This document shows, piece after piece, positions 56,576 to 64,000 of a DNA stretch of 64,000 bases. Numbering within the stretch: the first letter of the stretch is position 1; the number at the start of each line of letters is the position of its first letter. Origin of the DNA: Novosphingobium sp. 9 (GTDB lineage: Bacteria; Pseudomonadota; Alphaproteobacteria; Sphingomonadales; Sphingomonadaceae). The notes under the pieces were generated by a model. That model searched no databases. It saw only the letters and a program-made list of their open reading frames with translations, and was not told the origin of the DNA. The position numbers and the translations under genes are program-made. The DNA lies in assembly GCF_025340265.1 (NCBI RefSeq), contig NZ_CP022707.1:1-64000 (forward strand), in the 5' to 3' direction.

Positions 56576-59500
56576 TCAGAAGGCGATCGAAAGACCCGCG
56601 CGCAGCGAGTAGTCCGAATAGTCCGAACCCTGTTCGGTACGGAGCGCCAGCTGCCAGGTGAAGTCGTAGCCACCGGCCAGCATGCGCGCCTCGCCGATCC
56701 AGGCGCCCTTCAGGCTGTCGGCCTGGATCGTGAACGGATCGCCATCCTCGAAGTTCGCCGTGGTGTCACCCAGCGAGCCCGAGAGCACCGAACGGCGACC
56801 ACCTTCGAATTCGAATGTCAACGGACGCCAGTCTTCGGAGATCTTGCCCAGCGAGTAGGACGCCGTGACCGTGGTGGTCGCGGTGGTCGACTTGCTGGTG
56901 CGGCCATCGACGGTCAGGTTGAGCGCGTCGTAATCGCCGGTTTCGGTGTAACCACGCTCCTTGAGGTAGAACTGCTCCAGTTCGACCTTGGGCTTCAGGC
57001 TGAAGCGGGTCGAAACCTTGGCGCGATAGGTTGCGCCAAGCAGGCCGGAGTAGAGCCAGCCGCCCCACTTGCCGTCCGCGCTTTCCGTGAAGTCCGTGCC
57101 GTCGATCGTGCCGGTGTAGGTACGTGTCGAATCGACCGAGACCTTCGAGGCGCCGATCCGCGCGTAAGCCAGCAGCGGGCCCTTGTCGTAGCGCCAGAAG
57201 GCACCGAAGTCGTTCTGGCCGAGATCGAGCTTCTGCGACCCACCGTTGTCCTTCACCGTGCTGCTCAGGTAAGCATAGGACACGCCGAAGTAGCCCAGCT
57301 TGGTCTTCTTCTCGAGCCCGAGAGTGATACCCCAGCCGCTGTCCTTGTAGCTGGCCGTGCCCGTCGCGCTCTTGCTGTCACGCCAGTAGACCGGCTGCAG
57401 CCAGCCGCCGACATCGCTGATGCTGAAGCGGTTGGTGTCTTCGCCCACAGGGCGCGAGACGAGGCGCGTGCCCTGAGTCACAGCATCGAAGATACCGCCT
57501 GCATGATCCGGCAGCATCGAGGCCACCTGCTTGCGCAGCGTCGCCTGATCCTCCACGTCGAGCAGGCTGCTCGTCATGTTGTCGTCGTTCTGCGCGGTCG
57601 CATAGATCGCATCCCAGGCCGAAGCCTGCGAGCTGGTGAGACCCAGTTCCGCAGTGGTCTTGCGCGAGATCGTCAGGTCAACGCTGTTGCCATCGACCGC
57701 GACCGTACCGTCGAAGATATACGGCACGCTGGAGCTGATCGTACCTGTGGTCGTCAGGTTGTCCGCCGTCAGCACCGTATAGGTGCCTTCCGCATTGGCC
57801 AGGCTCGAAATATTGGCCGAGATCAGCGTACCGTCGCCGAGGTTGGCATTGGTCAACGAATAGGTTGAGCTTTCTCCGGTATCGCCATCGACATAGATCG
57901 CCAAGGTGCCGCCATTGGTCACGTTGAGCGTGTTGAAGCTCACGGTGCCTGTCGCATCCGAAATCAGGCTGCCGCCATCGACGTTGACCGTGAGATTTCC
58001 GGCATTGGAGAAGCTACCGGTGTACTTGGCGCTGTCCGAAATGTTGACGGTGCCGGTGTTGCCCGCAAAGTCCATCGTGCCGGTGTACGTGGCGGTATCG
58101 GAGAGGTTCGCCGTGCCGGTGCCGCCGAAGTAGACATCGCCTTCGTATTCGGCGTCGCTGGAGACATTCAGCGTGTCGCTGCCGGTACCGAAGTAGGTAT
58201 CGCCATTGATCAGGCCGGTCTCTTCGTTGATCGTGTCATCGCCCGAACCGGTATGGATATCGCCGACGATGCTGGCGTAGACCGTCGTGTCGGTCGTGCC
58301 ATCGGCCTCGTTGCTGGCCTTGGTCGCGGCATCGGTGGAGTTGAGGTACTGGTTGATCGTGACGCCGGTGGTGTTGGCCGACAGGTCGAGTGCCGTCAGC
58401 GTATCGCCAGAAGTACCGGTCGCGCCGATATAGCCGGTGTTGTTGACCGTGGTCAGCGTACCCGACAGATCCTGAATTGCGGTTGCCGAACCTTCGCCGC
58501 CAGCCGAGACCGCAGCCGAGATCGTGCCCTCGTTGTACAGCGAGGTCACCGTCGAACCCGAGTTGATCAGCAGCGCGGTCGAGCTGCTGTCCACGGTCGA
58601 AGCCGTGAGCGTGCCCGAGACGCCGATACCGTCGGTCAGCGTGACATTGCCGCCCTGCCCGCCGATGACCACGCCATAAGCATCGGTCTGCGAGTAGTAC
58701 GAGCTGCTGGTCACAGTGCCGTCGATCGCCAGCGAATACGTACCGGTGTCGCTCACCACACCGCCGATGGTGGTATCGCTGGTGCCACCGATCAGCAGCG
58801 CGGCGCCATTGCCGTAGTTAACGATCGAACCAGCGTTACCGTTATCATCCGTGTCATCACCGTCGGGAATGTAGATGCCACCATCAACGCTGCCTGCAAT
58901 CGATACCGCCGCCGTGCCTGCGTTAAGGGCTTCACGTCCCAAAACAACCGTTGAGCCATCATCGTCGGTGTAGCTGTAGCTTTTGGTGATCGTCCCTTCG
59001 AGCGTCACGCTGCCGGTCACATCACCGTTGATCGCAACGTCGCTGGTTCCCTCGCCAATGGCCGTGATGGCGCCTGCGATATCGACGTTGCCATCCACCG
59101 CCTGGGTGGAAATACCTACACTGTTGTTGCCGAGAACCTTGATCGAGCCGTCTTCGGTCTGGGTCACATCGCCGGTGTAGTCGCCGGCAAGCACGATGCC
59201 GCCCGAATCGTTGCCATCGACAGAGATCGTACCCGAGTTCGAAATCGACCCGGAACTGGTAGCACCCGATGCAACATAAATGCCGTAACGATCGCTGGCC
59301 GAGGCCGTCACGTTCGTCGTCGTCGCATCCGGGTTGTACGTCTCGAGAACCGAAATCGTGCCCGCATTGCTGATCGTCGAGGTGGTGCCCGCGTTCACGT
59401 AGATCGCGCTGGCGCTGTCACCGGTGCCGCCCGTAATGGTGCCGTTGTTGGTGACTGCGTTGTTGCTGTCTACCGTGACGGCAGCGCCGCTCTTGACGGT

Positions 59501-59656
59501 CAGCGTGCCGGAATCGGCGACGGTGAGGTCGCCGGTGCTCGAGGTGGTCTGCGCGGTGGTGGAATCGCCGCTGATCTTGGTCGCCGCCAGCGCCGGATGG
59601 GCGGCAAGAGCCAGCACCATCGCACCGAGGCTCGAGGATGTCTTGAGAGAGGGCAT
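56576..59656 (-). CDS. Autotransporter (type V secretion), Thr/Ser/Gly-rich passenger
   Basis: Outer membrane protein of 1026 residues. The signal peptide ends ALAA (about 25). The passenger (about 26-740) is extremely rich in Thr, Ser, Gly, Asp and Asn and full of NAGTIS, NSGTIS and NNGTI steps, the pattern of a right-handed beta-helix. A linker (about 690-760) leads to a C-terminal 12-strand beta-barrel ending SLRAGLSIAF with the required terminal Phe. No protease or lipase site was seen in the passenger, so adhesion or surface coating is likelier. It lies downstream of an OmpR-type regulator on the same strand, separated by a terminator. Confidence 0.92.
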   Translation of the reverse strand: MPSLKTSSSLGAMVLALAAHPALAATKISGDSTTAQTTSSTGDLTVADSGTLTVKSGAAVTVDSNNAVTNNGTITGGTGDSASAIYVNAGTTSTISNAGTISVLETYNPDATTTNVTASASDRYGIYVASGATSSGSISNSGTISVDGNDSGGIVLAGDYTGDVTQTEDGSIKVLGNNSVGISTQAVDGNVDIAGAITAIGEGTSDVAINGDVTGSVTLEGTITKSYSYTDDDGSTVVLGREALNAGTAAVSIAGSVDGGIYIPDGDDTDDNGNAGSIVNYGNGAALLIGGTSDTTIGGVVSDTGTYSLAIDGTVTSSSYYSQTDAYGVVIGGQGGNVTLTDGIGVSGTLTASTVDSSSTALLINSGSTVTSLYNEGTISAAVSAGGEGSATAIQDLSGTLTTVNNTGYIGATGTSGDTLTALDLSANTTGVTINQYLNSTDAATKASNEADGTTDTTVYASIVGDIHTGSGDDTINEETGLINGDTYFGTGSDTLNVSSDAEYEGDVYFGGTGTANLSDTATYTGTMDFAGNTGTVNISDSAKYTGSFSNAGNLTVNVDGGSLISDATGTVSFNTLNVTNGGTLAIYVDGDTGESSTYSLTNANLGDGTLISANISSLANAEGTYTVLTADNLTTTGTISSSVPYIFDGTVAVDGNSVDLTISRKTTAELGLTSSQASAWDAIYATAQNDDNMTSSLLDVEDQATLRKQVASMLPDHAGGIFDAVTQGTRLVSRPVGEDTNRFSISDVGGWLQPVYWRDSKSATGTASYKDSGWGITLGLEKKTKLGYFGVSYAYLSSTVKDNGGSQKLDLGQNDFGAFWRYDKGPLLAYARIGASKVSVDSTRTYTGTIDGTDFTESADGKWGGWLYSGLLGATYRAKVSTRFSLKPKVELEQFYLKERGYTETGDYDALNLTVDGRTSKSTTATTTVTASYSLGKISEDWRPLTFEFEGGRRSVLSGSLGDTTANFEDGDPFTIQADSLKGAWIGEARMLAGGYDFTWQLALRTEQGSDYSDYSLRAGLSIAF

Positions 59657-60097
59657 ATTGGCTTTCTACTGTCTGGCAACAGGGGTACGCCGCAGCACCC
59701 CCATGGTATCTGACGAAAGGCTCAGTGTCGCGATGACCCAAGCGTCGGATGACAGGATGGTCCCCTGGTATGCCGGAGCCCTTCGGGATCGCTTCGCCAT
59801 CTGACAATGTCAGTCATGGCGACGCTGCCGATCGAACAGCCGTACATTGGGTAAACCCTCCCCTTTCTCACGGCGGAAAGCCGCAAGGTGGAAGGGGTTT
59901 GGCCATGGGCATTTGCCGGAAAATTTCACCAGTTCATCGCATTGTTACCGCCCCGACGGCGACTGCTACAAATCGCGACAATTTGGTGAAATAGAGCGAC
60001 GTCCACTCCATCGCAAAAGTTTGCGAGAGGCCGGAAGACGCCAAAAGGCCCACCCGAATTTCCACCGGGCAGGCCATTTGTTGCAATTATTATCGAA
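59657..60097. other. Long leader region upstream of the autotransporter gene
   Basis: These 441 bases carry no gene. They contain the terminator of the regulator gene (60043-60074) and should hold the autotransporter promoter. An imperfect fold with aaaccctcccctt facing aaggggttt around gcgg-aaag-ccgc (about 59852-59901) could be a leader structure. The spacing leaves a transcribed leader of up to 380 bases. Confidence 0.5.
60043..60074 (-). terminator. Rho-independent terminator of the response regulator gene
   Basis: Arms ggcccacccg (60047-60056) and cgggcaggcc (60065-60074) pair with a two-base mismatch. On the minus strand the stem is followed by four T. It begins 23 bases after the regulator stop codon. 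Confidence 0.72.
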
Positions 60098-60898
60098 TCA
60101 CCGCGGCTGCGGCTCGGTCGATGCCGAGGGAACGAAGAGATACCCTTCGTTGCGGACGGTGCGGATGATGTCCTGACCACCCTCGCCATCCGACAGCTTG
60201 CGACGAAGGCGACTGAGCTGCACATCGATCGCGCGATCGTAATGTTCGCTGTCTTCCCCACGCGACCAGTCGAGCAACTGGTCGCGGGTCAGCACCCGGC
60301 GAGGATGCTCGGCAAAGGCGCGCAGCAAACGGAACTCACCATCCGACAGCGAGATCAGCCGGTTCGCCGGATCGAACAGAAGGCGGAGACCAAGGTCCAT
60401 CCGCCAACCGGCGAAATAGAGGCATTCGCCGGAGTGGATCTCGTTATCGCCTGAGCGTGGCGAAGCGGAAATCGTATTGTCGGCAACGAGATGGAGCAAT
60501 GGCGCGCCGGTCTCGCGACGACGCAGAACAGTCCGAATGCGCGCCAGAAGCTCGCGCGGATTGCAGGGCTTGGCGAGATAATCGTCTGCCCCCATCTCCA
60601 GGCCGACGATACGATCGACGTCGCTGCCGACCGCGCTCAGCATGATAACCGGCGGCGCATCGGCCCCCAGCTGGCGAAGCGCGGTCAAGCCGTCTTCGCG
60701 CGGCATCATCACGTCGAGCACGATCAGATCGAAACGTCCCTGCGCGAGATGCTCGCGCATGGCCGGCGGATCTGCGGCGGTTACGGTGTCGTACCCGTGC
60801 TTGGCAAGAAACTCGCCGATGAGCGAACGGATACCTTCGTCGTCATCGACGATCAGGATTCGGGTCTGCATGTCCATCGCGGGATTTTCTAGGCTCAT
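60098..60898 (-). CDS. OmpR-family response regulator
   Basis: Two-component regulator, 266 residues. The receiver domain has the acidic triad (DDD at 18-20), phospho-acceptor Asp62 in VLDVMMP, and Lys in YLAKPCNPRELLARI. The C-terminal winged helix (about 155-260) has the OmpR pattern LISLSDGEFRLLRAFAEHPRRVLTRDQLLD and IDVQLSRLRRKL. Starts at 60898, 60877 or 60871 are possible and none has a strong RBS. The obvious partner is the sensor kinase 596 bases away on the other strand. Confidence 0.92.
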   Translation of the reverse strand: MSLENPAMDMQTRILIVDDDEGIRSLIGEFLAKHGYDTVTAADPPAMREHLAQGRFDLIVLDVMMPREDGLTALRQLGADAPPVIMLSAVGSDVDRIVGLEMGADDYLAKPCNPRELLARIRTVLRRRETGAPLLHLVADNTISASPRSGDNEIHSGECLYFAGWRMDLGLRLLFDPANRLISLSDGEFRLLRAFAEHPRRVLTRDQLLDWSRGEDSEHYDRAIDVQLSRLRRKLSDGEGGQDIIRTVRNEGYLFVPSASTEPQPR

Positions 60899-61494
60899 TA
60901 CCCCAAGATAGAAAGCCTGCGTGCCAGCGGCATTTCAGCGATTGATACAGCTCGCGACAGTCATGCAACAGTGTGAAACCGACCTGAAATCGGTCAGCAA
61001 ACTGCCCCCTGCACTCAGAACAGCATGAACAGTCAGGCAAGGCTTGGCCCGTTATGCAGGATGTTTCGTGCACCAACTTCGGCGCCCCCCGTCGAGATAC
61101 CGCACGATCCGGCATTCTGTGAAACGGGCAAGACCGCCGGCGCCGGGGTTGCCGCCAAGACCCCTGCCGGCCCCGAGGCCGTTGGCTTAGCAGGAATTGT
61201 TGTCGCACCCGCCCTGCTTTCCAACGGCCTCGGAATTGCAACAAGGATCGGCTAGATGCCGCTCCAGGCCGTCGGCCCGAAACGAATCGCGCCTTCGATT
61301 GCGACGTTCGGGTCTGACCTGAAGGTTTTACGAGGTGACCGTTCCCGCACCGCTTTCGGGCAGGCGGGGACGCGGAGCGGGCTCAGGAGGGATGTGTCCC
61401 TCTCTCCTGTGCCCGCTTCGCAAAACGCCCGAGATCGAAACACACCTTGCGCAACCGCTCGTTTTCGACGCCGAATCGTGGCATTGGAGCGCAC
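60899..61494. other. Divergent control region between regulator and sensor kinase genes
   Basis: No convincing gene lies in these 596 bases; short open frames on both strands (for example 61025-61255) have no recognisable domain or good RBS. The region must hold both promoters. A stable hairpin is at 61377-61416, shortly before the kinase start. Confidence 0.5.
61377..61416. promoter_or_regulatory. Stable hairpin in the leader of the sensor kinase gene
   Basis: Arms gcgggc/gcccgc at the base and caggag/ctcctg further in pair around a small loop, with aggga/tccct extending the stem. It lies about 80 bases before the kinase ATG. There is no T-run, so a leader control structure is as likely as a terminator. 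Confidence 0.4.
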
Positions 61495-63693
61495 ATGAAG
61501 TCTCCTTCCACCACGCGCCTGAAAGGTCTGCCCCTGGCGGTGCAGATGATCGCGATGCTTGTCTGCGCGCTCATCGCCGCACAGTTGGTAACGCTGGCCC
61601 TCACGGTCATGCTTCCGCCGAGCCCGACCGCGCGCTGGAGCATCGACGAGGTCGTCGATGCGCTCACCAATCGGCAGCTGGCCGACCGGCTTGAGCGCAA
61701 GACCATGGCCGGGCCGCCCGATGTGAGCGGCGAGGGATGGCTGGTATCCGAATCCTCACGCGATGTGCTCGCCAAACGGCTCGGTGTTGATCGTCGCAAC
61801 GTGGTGCTGGCATTTTATACCCAGTTGCCTGTCGGCGGTGTCGCAGTTCCGGCCAAAGCCCGCTCGCCACTGTCCGATTTCGCCGACAATGCGCCGACGG
61901 GTCCGGCCATTCCGCATTGGCTGGGCCTGTCCTCGCTGCTGATCGAGGTTGCCCACGCCCAATCCATCCCCGGCGGACCGCCCAGCATCGGGCAAAGCGC
62001 CAGCCCGATGCGTTTCCCCGGCGGCCAGTTTCCCGGCGGCCGTTTGCCGGGCGGACGATTGCCCGGCGGCGGCATGCCCGGCGGCCGGTTCCCCGGCGGA
62101 CACCTTCCCGGCAATCATCTTCCTGGCGGCAGCGTTACCCCCGGCGGCCAGCCGACCGGAACCCGGAACCCGGACGGCACCATGCCCTCCCGCACCCCCG
62201 GCAATGGCTTCACCGGCACCAGCCCGGAAAGCACGCTTGTAACGGGCAGTTCCAGCGTGACCGATCGCGGCTATCAGCAGATCCCCAATTTTGGACAGAA
62301 TCCTGCTTCAGCCCTGATCGGTAACGGCATCGGCGGCGAGGTCGGCACGCAGGGCATGGGCCCGGCACACACTCCGGGCTTCGTGTCCGCACCGCTGAAC
62401 GCTGCGCGACCGGCTGGGCTGTCAGGGCCGCTCGTGATCGACAGCCCTGTAGCAAAAGCGGCTGACCGTGCCGATGACAGCGCGGATATGATCCGTCGTC
62501 CAACCGTGCGCACGCCGATCGCCATGGCAAGCAGCGTTCCGTCCCAGACAGCCGGACTGATCGACGATCTCAATCCTGTCTCTGTCGAGCGCAGCGCCGC
62601 GCTGGCGCGACAGGCCGCTTTCGATGCCACTGTGGCCGGCACACCGCAGCCGATCCCGTTCCGCCGCTCGAACGAGAGCCTGTTCGCGTTCGCCTCACCG
62701 CCGTTCATCGAAGGCGATTTCATCGCTGCCGCCCGTCAGCCGGACGGCCGCTGGATCGCGGTTGCGCCACGCGCGGAACCGTTCCCCAACGCCTGGCAGA
62801 AGCGGGTGATGCTGTGGTTCGCGCTCTCGCTGCTGATCACCAGCCCCCTCGCATGGATGTTCGTGCGCCGTATCGTGCTGCCCTTGCGCGAATTCGCCCG
62901 CGCTGCCGAACAATTGGGACGCGATCCTTCCGCCACGATCCTGCCGCTGTCCGGCCCCGCCGAAATCGGTCGCGCGGCCAACGCCTTCAACCAGATGCGC
63001 AACCGGGTCCGTTCCTTCGTTGACGATCGCACCGCCATGGTCGGCGCGATCAGCCACGACCTGCGCACGCCACTGACCCGGCTGCGGTTCCGGATCGAGG
63101 ACGTGCCCGACGAGCAGCGCGAAGGTCTGCTGCGGGAAGTCACCGAAATGGAAGCCATGATCAGTCAGGTCATTGCCTTCATCCGCGACGCCTCGACACC
63201 CGGCCCCCGCGAACGTTTCGATTTCGCGGACCTGATCAGCCGCAGCGTCGACGACGCGCAACTGGTCGGCGGCGACGTCAAGCTGGAGCGCAATGCCCAC
63301 ATTCCGGTCGATGTCGATCCCGTCGGCATCCGGCGCCTGATCGGCAACCTGCTCGAAAATGCGATCAAGTACGGCGCAACGCCGGTGCGCGTGCGCGCGA
63401 GCCTGCGCAACGGCGAAGCCGTGGTCGAGATCATCGACAACGGCACCGGCATTCCCGAAGAGGAATTCGACCACGCGTTCGAACCGTTCTATCGCAGCGA
63501 AGCCGCACGCAAATCCGGACAGAAAGGTACGGGGTTGGGCCTCGCCGTCTGTCGCTCGATTGCAAGAGCGCACGGCGGGGACGTCACGTTCCAGCACACC
63601 AGCGACGGGTTCGTGGCCCGACTGTCGCTGCCGGCATCCTACGAACAGACCCGTCGTCGTCCGGCGGAACCGGTCCTGCGCAAGGCTGCATGA
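61495..63693 (+). CDS. Sensor histidine kinase with PGG-repeat periplasmic domain
   Basis: Membrane sensor of 732 residues. TM1 (about 12-37) and TM2 (about 438-458) enclose an unusually large periplasmic part of some 400 residues. Residues 173-212 are eight consecutive pentads of the form x-(F/L/M)-P-G-G, in a Gly/Pro-rich stretch to about 240. The cytoplasmic part has HAMP, the H-box GAISHDLRTPLTRLR with His521, NLLENAIKYGA, DNGTGIPEE and GTGLGLAVC, so kinase function is intact. The ATG has ggag five bases upstream. The probable partner is the divergent OmpR-type regulator; the next gene overlaps its stop by four bases. Confidence 0.9.
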   Translation: MKSPSTTRLKGLPLAVQMIAMLVCALIAAQLVTLALTVMLPPSPTARWSIDEVVDALTNRQLADRLERKTMAGPPDVSGEGWLVSESSRDVLAKRLGVDRRNVVLAFYTQLPVGGVAVPAKARSPLSDFADNAPTGPAIPHWLGLSSLLIEVAHAQSIPGGPPSIGQSASPMRFPGGQFPGGRLPGGRLPGGGMPGGRFPGGHLPGNHLPGGSVTPGGQPTGTRNPDGTMPSRTPGNGFTGTSPESTLVTGSSSVTDRGYQQIPNFGQNPASALIGNGIGGEVGTQGMGPAHTPGFVSAPLNAARPAGLSGPLVIDSPVAKAADRADDSADMIRRPTVRTPIAMASSVPSQTAGLIDDLNPVSVERSAALARQAAFDATVAGTPQPIPFRRSNESLFAFASPPFIEGDFIAAARQPDGRWIAVAPRAEPFPNAWQKRVMLWFALSLLITSPLAWMFVRRIVLPLREFARAAEQLGRDPSATILPLSGPAEIGRAANAFNQMRNRVRSFVDDRTAMVGAISHDLRTPLTRLRFRIEDVPDEQREGLLREVTEMEAMISQVIAFIRDASTPGPRERFDFADLISRSVDDAQLVGGDVKLERNAHIPVDVDPVGIRRLIGNLLENAIKYGATPVRVRASLRNGEAVVEIIDNGTGIPEEEFDHAFEPFYRSEAARKSGQKGTGLGLAVCRSIARAHGGDVTFQHTSDGFVARLSLPASYEQTRRRPAEPVLRKAA
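62011..62130 (+). repeat. 15-bp tandem repeat coding for x-(F/L/M)-P-G-G pentads
   Basis: Eight in-frame 15-base units of the type cgtttccccggcggc lie inside the sensor kinase gene. The coded pentads are RFPGG, QFPGG, RLPGG, RLPGG, GMPGG, RFPGG, HLPGN and HLPGG. PGG codons are mostly cccggcggc, so unit number could change by slippage. Confidence 0.9.
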
Positions 63694-64000
63694 CCGCAAT
63701 GCACGTCCCGCGTTTCGCCCTTCTGGCGGCAGGCACCCTGCTGTGCCCAGGCCTCGCCTGCGCCCAGCAGAGCGAGAATGGCGCCCCCCTGGTCACGGCG
63801 ACGGGCAATGCGCCTGCGGCGGCGGCACCAGCCAAGGACGATGACGGGCAGATCGAGGTTCCCGCTGCCTCCGATAATTCCAATACCGCTGCACCGCTCT
63901 GGTCTGCAGAAGCCTCCGGCGGCATAAGCCAGCGCGATGACGGTCCGGACGGCTCTTGGCAGACGCTCTCGCTGAGTCGTCAGGTCGGCAAAGCCTACGT
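63690..64000 (+). CDS. Secreted protein, probably outer-membrane beta-barrel (partial)
   Basis: The gene starts on an ATG overlapping the kinase stop by four bases and is still open at the window end, so only the first 103 codons are seen. A signal peptide (FALLAAGTLLCPGLACA) is followed by an Ala/Asp-rich linker and then WSAEASGGISQRDDG and WQTLSLSRQVGKAYV. Alternating polar and hydrophobic residues ending in a strand resemble the start of an autotransporter-type or other beta-barrel domain. The coupling to the kinase suggests a linked envelope function. Identity beyond this is open. Confidence 0.6.
   Translation, partial: MTAMHVPRFALLAAGTLLCPGLACAQQSENGAPLVTATGNAPAAAAPAKDDDGQIEVPAASDNSNTAAPLWSAEASGGISQRDDGPDGSWQTLSLSRQVGKAY

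Noticed and set aside
61025..61255. Possible 76-codon gene between regulator and kinase
   Set aside because: No RBS, no recognisable domain, and a similar frame exists on the opposite strand.

Overview
The window is a stretch of GC-rich alphaproteobacterial chromosome. It opens exactly on the dnaA start codon, so the sequence has probably been rotated to begin there. The gene set points to Sphingomonadales, probably a Novosphingobium-like member of the Sphingomonadaceae: a split MetH, DciA, GlnD, paired DsbA-like proteins, classical autotransporters and attcccgc/gcgggaat REP hairpins. The assignment is inferred from gene content, because no rRNA or tRNA gene was seen.

Layout. 1-3.5 kb: dnaA, a membrane diguanylate cyclase and a HesA/MoeB/ThiF-type enzyme, then a REPIN-like repeat. 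4-8.9 kb: a type I secretion exporter (ABC + HlyD on the minus strand, TolC divergent) with no recognisable substrate. 8.9-14.8 kb: a LysR regulator divergent from a tight VOC / quinone oxidoreductase / DJ-1 / Old Yellow Enzyme / MFS series, which looks like an electrophile detoxification unit. 14.8-24 kb: a mutY / serine hydrolase / nudC series on the minus strand, divergent from dciA, two DsbA-like proteins and smc. 24-27.5 kb: an lgt / midA / TMEM175 / DUF2306 series on the minus strand. 27.6-34.2 kb: glnD, a patatin, 3-hydroxybutyrate dehydrogenase, rluE and an AT-richer orphan gene. 34.5-39.8 kb: gltX, a bestrophin, small proteins, nadE and a small lipoprotein. 39.9-46.2 kb: a methionine operon consisting of an ArsR-methyltransferase regulator with a perfect palindrome over its start, metF, and metH in two pieces with a GNAT gene between them. 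46.3-56.5 kb: an exopolysaccharide locus with a glycosyltransferase, flippase, polymerase and the nucleotide-sugar enzymes for UDP-GlcA, UDP-GalA, UDP-Gal and probably GDP-ManA. 56.6-64 kb: a large autotransporter, a response regulator, a divergent sensor kinase with an unusual PGG pentapeptide repeat in its periplasmic part, and the start of another secreted protein cut by the window end.

The main caution concerns frameshifts. Four genes (glnD, the patatin, the AlgD-like dehydrogenase and the UDP-glucuronate epimerase) are each broken by one missing base in a C/G run. nudC shows the same pattern at its start. The uniform signature points to homopolymer under-calling in the assembly rather than gene decay. 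The strongest biological leads are the PGG-repeat sensor kinase module and the self-overlapping operator of the methionine regulator.
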